Assembly (NCBI GenBank): GCA_964576715.1 | Contig: CAZNWE010000055.1 | Coordinates: 1 to 29,623, forward strand | Direction of reading: 5' to 3' | Origin: SLRI01 sp964576715 | Lineage (GTDB): Bacteria > Pseudomonadota > Alphaproteobacteria > Geminicoccales > Geminicoccaceae | DNA length: 29,623 nucleotides | Part shown: one piece after another, positions 25,326-29,623 of the stretch | How positions within the stretch are numbered: position 1 is the first letter of the stretch | Layout of the letters: every line of letters begins with the position of its first letter | Program-made: the position numbers and the translations under genes | Notes under the pieces: model-generated | The model's input: only the letters and a program-made list of their open reading frames with translations | What the model was told of the DNA's origin: nothing | Databases searched by the model: none

Positions 25326-26872
25326 AAGCGCATCTGCAGCTCGCACCGGTGCCGGCCGACGCCGGCGAAGCGGCGGCCGAGGCGGCAGCCCCGGTTGCGG
25401 TCATCGACATCGGCTCCAACTCGGTGCGCCTGGTCATCTACGACGCCTTGAGCCGCGCCCCCTTCCCGCGCTTCAACGAGAAGTCGCTCTGCGGCCTCGG
25501 CCGTGACCTCGACACGACGGGCGAGCTGGCCGCCGACGCCATGGCCGCCACCGTCAATGCCGTGCACCGCTACACCGCCATCGCCATGGCGATGCGCGCG
25601 CATCGCCTCGACATCGTGGCGACCGAGGCGGTGCGCGGTGCGACCAACGGCGCTGCCCTGGTCGAGGCGATCCGCGAGCGCACGGGGCAGAGCGTGCGCA
25701 TCCTCACCGGGGTGGAGGAGGCGCGGTTCGCCGCCATGGGGGTCGCCGCCGGCTTCTGGCGGCCAGCCGGCCTGGTCGGCGATCTCGGCGGCGGCAGCCT
25801 CGAGTTCTCCACGGTCGATCACGCTGCGGAGGGCCTCGCCACCATCGGCGCCGCGACCGCGAGCCTGCCCTTGGGTGCGTTGCGCGTGCAGCCGCTGCTG
25901 GCCCGCGACCCGCGGGCGGCCAAGAAGCATCTGGACGAGATCTTCTCGAGCCGCCCCTGGACCGGCGGCGAGACATCGCCCGAGCGCTTCTATGTCGTCG
26001 GCGGCGGCTGGCGGGCGCTGGCCCGCGTGCAGCTGGCCAGGCAGGCGGCCCCGTTGCGGGTCGTGCACGGGTTGGAACTCGAGCTCGGCGCGGCGCGCGA
26101 GCTGACCAAGCTGATCTTGAAGGCGAGCCCGGCGGAGGTCGGCAAGCTGCCCGGCGTGCCCGGCCGGCGCGCCGACACCATCCAGGCGGCAGCGCTCGTG
26201 CTCGACCGGCTGCTCAAGGCCATGGCCCCGTCGCGCGTCGTCTTCTCGGCCCTGGGGCTGCGCGAGGGCTGGCTCTATGCCTGCCTGCCGGCGGCCGAGC
26301 AGGCGCAGGACCCGCTCCTCGTGGGGGCTGCGGCGTTCGGCCGACCGCGGGCCCGGGTGCCGCATATCGGCGAGGCGATGCGGGACTGGACGGCACCACT
26401 GTTCGCCGGCGAGACCGAGGCCGAGCGGCGGCTCAGGCTCGCCGCCTGCGAGCTTTCGGATTTCGGCTGGCGCGACCATCCGGAGCTCCGGGCGCAGCAG
26501 AGCTTCCACCGGCTGACGCAGTTTCCCTTCGTCGGCTTGAGCCATGCCGAACGGGTGTTCATCGCGACCGCGATCTTCAGCCGCTATGGTGGCAGCGACA
26601 GCGAGCCGCAGCTGCAGTCGGTGCTGGAGCTGTTGTCGGTGGCCGAGCGACAGCGGGCGGTGGTGCTCGGCCGGGCCATGCAGCTCGGCTACCGGTTCTC
26701 CGGCAGCGTGCCGGAACTGCTGGCGCATGCGCGCCTCGCCCTGGCTGGCGACACCCTGCGGTTGCTGGTCTCGACCAACGAGGACGTCCCGGACACCGAG
26801 CCGGTGCACGCCCGGCTGAAGAGCCTGGCCAAGGCCCTGGGCCTGCCGCGGACCGAGATCCTGCGCGGCTGA
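25322..26872 (+). CDS. ppx: Exopolyphosphatase (Ppx/GppA family)
   Basis: A 516-residue member of the ASKHA-fold Ppx/GppA family, which releases phosphate from the ends of polyphosphate or hydrolyses pppGpp. Motifs: VIDIGSNSVRLVIYD (residues 27-41), GVEEARFAAMGV with the predicted catalytic glutamate at 132/133, and the nucleotide/phosphate loop GDLGGGSLEF (153-162). A C-terminal HD-like helical domain follows, from about residue 330 on. The start overlaps the ppk stop by ATGA, a synthesis/degradation pair that is common in alphaproteobacteria. An Ala-rich N-terminal extension of about 24 residues precedes the fold. Confidence 0.94.
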   Translation: MKAHLQLAPVPADAGEAAAEAAAPVAVIDIGSNSVRLVIYDALSRAPFPRFNEKSLCGLGRDLDTTGELAADAMAATVNAVHRYTAIAMAMRAHRLDIVATEAVRGATNGAALVEAIRERTGQSVRILTGVEEARFAAMGVAAGFWRPAGLVGDLGGGSLEFSTVDHAAEGLATIGAATASLPLGALRVQPLLARDPRAAKKHLDEIFSSRPWTGGETSPERFYVVGGGWRALARVQLARQAAPLRVVHGLELELGAARELTKLILKASPAEVGKLPGVPGRRADTIQAAALVLDRLLKAMAPSRVVFSALGLREGWLYACLPAAEQAQDPLLVGAAAFGRPRARVPHIGEAMRDWTAPLFAGETEAERRLRLAACELSDFGWRDHPELRAQQSFHRLTQFPFVGLSHAERVFIATAIFSRYGGSDSEPQLQSVLELLSVAERQRAVVLGRAMQLGYRFSGSVPELLAHARLALAGDTLRLLVSTNEDVPDTEPVHARLKSLAKALGLPRTEILRG

Positions 26873-26905
26873 GCGGGCCGGCCAGTGCTGAGCGGGTCGG
26901 CCAGT
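26868..26905. repeat. Imperfect tandem duplication at the end of ppx
   Basis: Two 19-base units (26868-26886 and 26887-26905) differ by one base (C/T). The first copy contains the ppx stop codon, so the second copy lies outside the gene. This is a second short slippage-type duplication near the ppk-ppx pair. Confidence 0.85.
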
Positions 26906-26921
26906 GCGCCGGCCGGGGCGC
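26906..26921. terminator. Short GC hairpin between ppx and dnaE
   Basis: A 5-bp stem (26906-26910 with 26917-26921) with a 6-base loop lies directly beyond the dnaE stop in the 49-base gap between two converging genes. It has no T-run and may be chance in such GC-rich DNA. Confidence 0.25.
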
Positions 26922-29623
26922 TCAGCGAACCAGGCTGAGCCGGGGGGCTGCCCGGCCGGCCGCGCTGCCGTGGCCGGCACGGCGCTGCCGTCGCGGCTGC
27001 TCGTCGACGCCGGTCACTCCCTCGAGCCGCTCGATCACCGACCGCCTGGCATGGCTGAGCGAGATCGCCTCGGGCAGTGCCACGACCACCTCGCGACCGT
27101 CGGCCAGCGGCAGGACGAGGCGCACATCGGCGCCGTTGTCACCTTCGCCGAGATGCGCCTTGAGGTTGATCGCAGCAGCGGGTCCGGTGACCGTGATGTC
27201 GACCAGGCTGTCGACCCGGTCGGTGGCGCCATCGAGCGACCGCAGCCGCTGGCCCGACAGCTTGACCTCGTCCCCGTCGCAGCGGACGTCGGCGGCGAGC
27301 AAGACGGCACTGCCGATCTCGAGCAACTCGCGGCTCGGCTCGAGGGCGTCGGCGAACAGCATCACCTCGTACTGGGCCGAGGCATCCGACAGCTGGATGA
27401 AGGCAAAGCGGCTCCGCTCGGTCCGCCTCTCCTTCTTTGCCACGACCACGCCGGCGAGCTCGACCTGCTGGCCGTTGTAGCGCTCGGGCGAGGCAAGGAC
27501 CTGGGCCGCCGGGACGACACCGAGGGTGTCGAGCGCCGCTGCGTAGGCGTCGAGCGGGTGGGCCGAGAGGTAGACGCCAAGGACCGCGAACTCGTTGGCC
27601 AGCCGCTCGCCGGTGTCCCAGTCCGCGGTGACGACCGGCCGCGGCTCGGGCACCGTCTCGCCGCCGCCGCCGAACAGCCCGGTCTGCGCACTCTCCGCCG
27701 CCGCCTTGACCGCCGTGGCATAGGCCAGGGCAGCATCGAGCGAGGCCATGAGCCCGGCCCGATTGGCATCGAGGCCATCGAGGGCCCCGGCCTTGATCAG
27801 GGCCTCGAGCAGCCGCCGATTGAAGCCCTTGCCGGCCAGCCGGCGGGTCAGATCGCAAAGGCTGCGGAAGGGCCCACAGGCGGTGCGCTCGGCCACGAGG
27901 GCCTCCATCGCCGCCCGGCCGACCCCCTTGATCGCCGCCAAGGCGAAGCGCACGCCGGAGGCCGGCCGGCTGCCGGTGGCCGGCCGCTCCTCGACCGAGA
28001 AGATTTCCGAGGAGGCGTTGACATCGGGCGGCAGGAGCGGGATGCCGCGACCGCGCATCTCGTGGCGGTAGGCGGCGAGCTTCTCCTGGTTCGCCATCTC
28101 CATGGTCATCACCGCAGCGTAGAACTCGAGCGGGTGGTTCGCCTTCAGATAGGCCGTGTGGTAGGCGAGCAGGGCGTAGGCGGCGGCGTGGCTCTTGTTG
28201 AAGCCATAAGATGCGAACTTGGCGACCGCGTCGAAGATGGTGTTGGCCATCGCCGCCTCGATGCCGTTCTTGGCCGTGCCCTCGACGAAGACGGCACGCT
28301 GGGCTTCCATTTCGGCCGCGATCTTCTTGCCCATGGCGCGCCTGAGCAGATCCGCACCACCGAGGGTGTAGCCGGCGAGCTTCTGGGCGATCTCCATCAC
28401 CTGTTCCTGGTAGATGATGACGCCGTTGGTCTCCTCGAGGATCGGCTCGAGCAGCGGGTGGAGGTAGGCGGGCGCTTCGATCCCGTGCTTGACGTTGATG
28501 TAGCGCGGGATGTTGTCCATCGGCCCCGGCCGGTAGAGCGAGACCATGGCGATGATGTCCTCGAAGCAGTCGGGCTTGAGCTTGCGCAGGGCGTCGCGCA
28601 TGCCGCCCGATTCCAGCTGGAAGACGCCGGTGGTTTCGGCTCGGCTCAAGAGCTCGTAGGCCGCCTGGTCGTCGAGTGGCAGGGACTGCAGCTCGAGCGG
28701 GGTGCCGCGTGCCTTCACCAGATCCTCGGCGAGGCGCAGCATGGTGAGCGTGGTCAGGCCGAGAAAGTCGAACTTGACCAGCCCCGCCTTCTCGACATCC
28801 TTCATGTTGAGCTGGGTGACGGCACTGCCGCTTCTGGGGTCGCGGTAGAGCGGCACGAGTTCGCGCAGCGGCCGGTCGCCGATCACCAGGCCGGCGGCAT
28901 GGGTCGAGGCGTGACGCGGCAGGCCCTCGAGCTTCAGCGCGATCTCGATCATCCGGGCCACGGCCGGATCGCCGTCCCTGGCCTCCTTGAGCCGCGGCTC
29001 CAGCTCGATCGCCTGGGCCAGGGTCACCGGCTTGGCCGGGTTGTTGGGGACGAGCTTGGTGATCTTGTCGACGAGGCCGAACGGCAGGCCGAGGACCCGC
29101 CCGACATCGCGCAGAGCAGCCCGCGCCAGCAGCTTGCCGAAGGTGATGATGTGGGCAACGCGGTCCTTGCCGTAGCGCGCCTCGACATAGGCGATCACCT
29201 CGTCGCGCCGGTCCTGGCAGAAGTCGATGTCGAAATCCGGCATCGAGACGCGCTCGGGATTGAGGAACCGCTCGAACAGCAGGCCGAAGCGGAGCGGGTC
29301 GAGATCGGTGATCTCGAGCGCCCAGGCGACGACGGAGCCGGCTCCCGAGCCGCGGCCGGGGCCGACCGGGATGTTCCGGCCCTTGGCCCATTTGATGAAA
29401 TCGGCGACGATCAGGAAGTAGCCCGGGAACTGCATCTGGACGATGACGTCGAGCTCGTAGTCGAGGCGCTCGCGGTAGGGTGTCGCCGGCTCGCCCGCAA
29501 CACCCAAGCCGGCCAGTCGACGGTCGAGCCCGGCCCTGGCCTGAAGGCGCAGCTCCTCGGCCTCGTCGCGCCCGGCGCCGGTGTCGAAGGCCGGCAGGAT
29601 GGGGTCGCGGGCGGGCGCCGCGA
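26922..29623 (-). CDS. dnaE: DNA polymerase III alpha subunit DnaE (3' part)
   Basis: About 900 residues of the replicative polymerase catalytic subunit; the 5' end with the PHP domain lies outside the window. The frame stays open to the edge, and the TTG near 29507 is not the start. Visible parts are the palm/finger core with GPGRGSGAGSVVAWAL, the catalytic PDFDIDF motif (29220-29243), KFDFLGLTTLTML with the third catalytic aspartate, YQEQVMEIAQ and FNKSHAAAYA, then the helix-hairpin-helix region (LAAIKGVGRAAMEALV), a beta-clamp-binding-like QTGLF (27669-27686), and a C-terminal OB domain (VELAGVVVAKKERRTERS). The last 25 residues are Arg-rich. Confidence 0.97.
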   Translation of the reverse strand, partial: AAPARDPILPAFDTGAGRDEAEELRLQARAGLDRRLAGLGVAGEPATPYRERLDYELDVIVQMQFPGYFLIVADFIKWAKGRNIPVGPGRGSGAGSVVAWALEITDLDPLRFGLLFERFLNPERVSMPDFDIDFCQDRRDEVIAYVEARYGKDRVAHIITFGKLLARAALRDVGRVLGLPFGLVDKITKLVPNNPAKPVTLAQAIELEPRLKEARDGDPAVARMIEIALKLEGLPRHASTHAAGLVIGDRPLRELVPLYRDPRSGSAVTQLNMKDVEKAGLVKFDFLGLTTLTMLRLAEDLVKARGTPLELQSLPLDDQAAYELLSRAETTGVFQLESGGMRDALRKLKPDCFEDIIAMVSLYRPGPMDNIPRYINVKHGIEAPAYLHPLLEPILEETNGVIIYQEQVMEIAQKLAGYTLGGADLLRRAMGKKIAAEMEAQRAVFVEGTAKNGIEAAMANTIFDAVAKFASYGFNKSHAAAYALLAYHTAYLKANHPLEFYAAVMTMEMANQEKLAAYRHEMRGRGIPLLPPDVNASSEIFSVEERPATGSRPASGVRFALAAIKGVGRAAMEALVAERTACGPFRSLCDLTRRLAGKGFNRRLLEALIKAGALDGLDANRAGLMASLDAALAYATAVKAAAESAQTGLFGGGGETVPEPRPVVTADWDTGERLANEFAVLGVYLSAHPLDAYAAALDTLGVVPAAQVLASPERYNGQQVELAGVVVAKKERRTERSRFAFIQLSDASAQYEVMLFADALEPSRELLEIGSAVLLAADVRCDGDEVKLSGQRLRSLDGATDRVDSLVDITVTGPAAAINLKAHLGEGDNGADVRLVLPLADGREVVVALPEAISLSHARRSVIERLEGVTGVDEQPRRQRRAGHGSAAGRAAPRLSLVR

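Noticed and set aside
22926..25346. 806-residue open frame on the minus strand
   Set aside because: It is antisense to ppk, which is fully supported by catalytic motifs. The translation is rich in Asp, His, Leu and Val without recognisable domains.
27139..29391. 750-residue open frame on the minus strand in another frame of dnaE
   Set aside because: It is a frame-shifted shadow of dnaE, whose catalytic motifs lie in the other frame. The translation is Arg/Pro/Gly-rich.
1..29623. CRISPR arrays, tRNA or rRNA genes, insertion sequences
   Set aside because: No regularly spaced repeats, cloverleaf-like sequences, rRNA segments or transposase motifs were seen on reading; the only repeats are two short tandem duplications.

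Overview
The window is GC-rich DNA from an anoxygenic phototrophic proteobacterium, most likely an alphaproteobacterium of Rhodospirillales type. The main support is the gene order bchL-bchM-lhaA-puhA-puhB-puhC-(small ORF)-acsF-puhE-hemA, which is the puh end of the photosynthesis gene cluster in purple alphaproteobacteria. The 5-aminolevulinate synthase form of HemA and the sixA/ppk/ppx neighbourhood agree with this. The genus cannot be fixed from the sequence alone. No rRNA, tRNA, CRISPR array or insertion sequence was seen.

Region 1 (1-8164, + strand) is one tightly packed photosynthesis operon. Most neighbouring genes share an ATGA or TGATG start/stop overlap. It encodes bacteriochlorophyll synthesis (BchL, BchM, AcsF), reaction-centre and LH1 assembly (LhaA, PuhA, PuhB, PuhC, PuhE), a conserved 101-residue protein of unknown role, and the first enzyme of tetrapyrrole synthesis (HemA). 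Region 2 (8165-9678) holds a separate bchJ gene preceded by a perfect FNR-type palindrome, then a small secreted protein with its own sigma70-like promoter.

Region 3 (9679-17059, - strand) is a probable amide and peptide catabolic operon, read from right to left: glutaminase, an MFS transporter broken by an out-of-frame deletion, asparaginase, a DUF1269 membrane protein, an M20 dipeptidase and an SLC13/TrkA-C permease. Region 4 (17284-20950) carries a VOC-family protein, a membrane GGDEF-EAL protein and a DMT/EamA exporter.

Region 5 (20951-21903) has no intact gene. It contains what look like remains of an ECF sigma/anti-sigma pair (the anti-sigma reading frame is cut by a TAA at codon 12) and possibly the tail of a membrane protein on the other strand. 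Region 6 (21904-29623) is housekeeping: a four-helix membrane protein, SixA-type phosphatase, polyphosphate kinase coupled to exopolyphosphatase, and the 3' part of dnaE running off the window.

I did not find a clearly new biological system. The points most worth following are the FNR box at bchJ, the conserved small protein before acsF, the broken MFS gene inside an otherwise intact catabolic operon, and the decayed sigma/anti-sigma locus.
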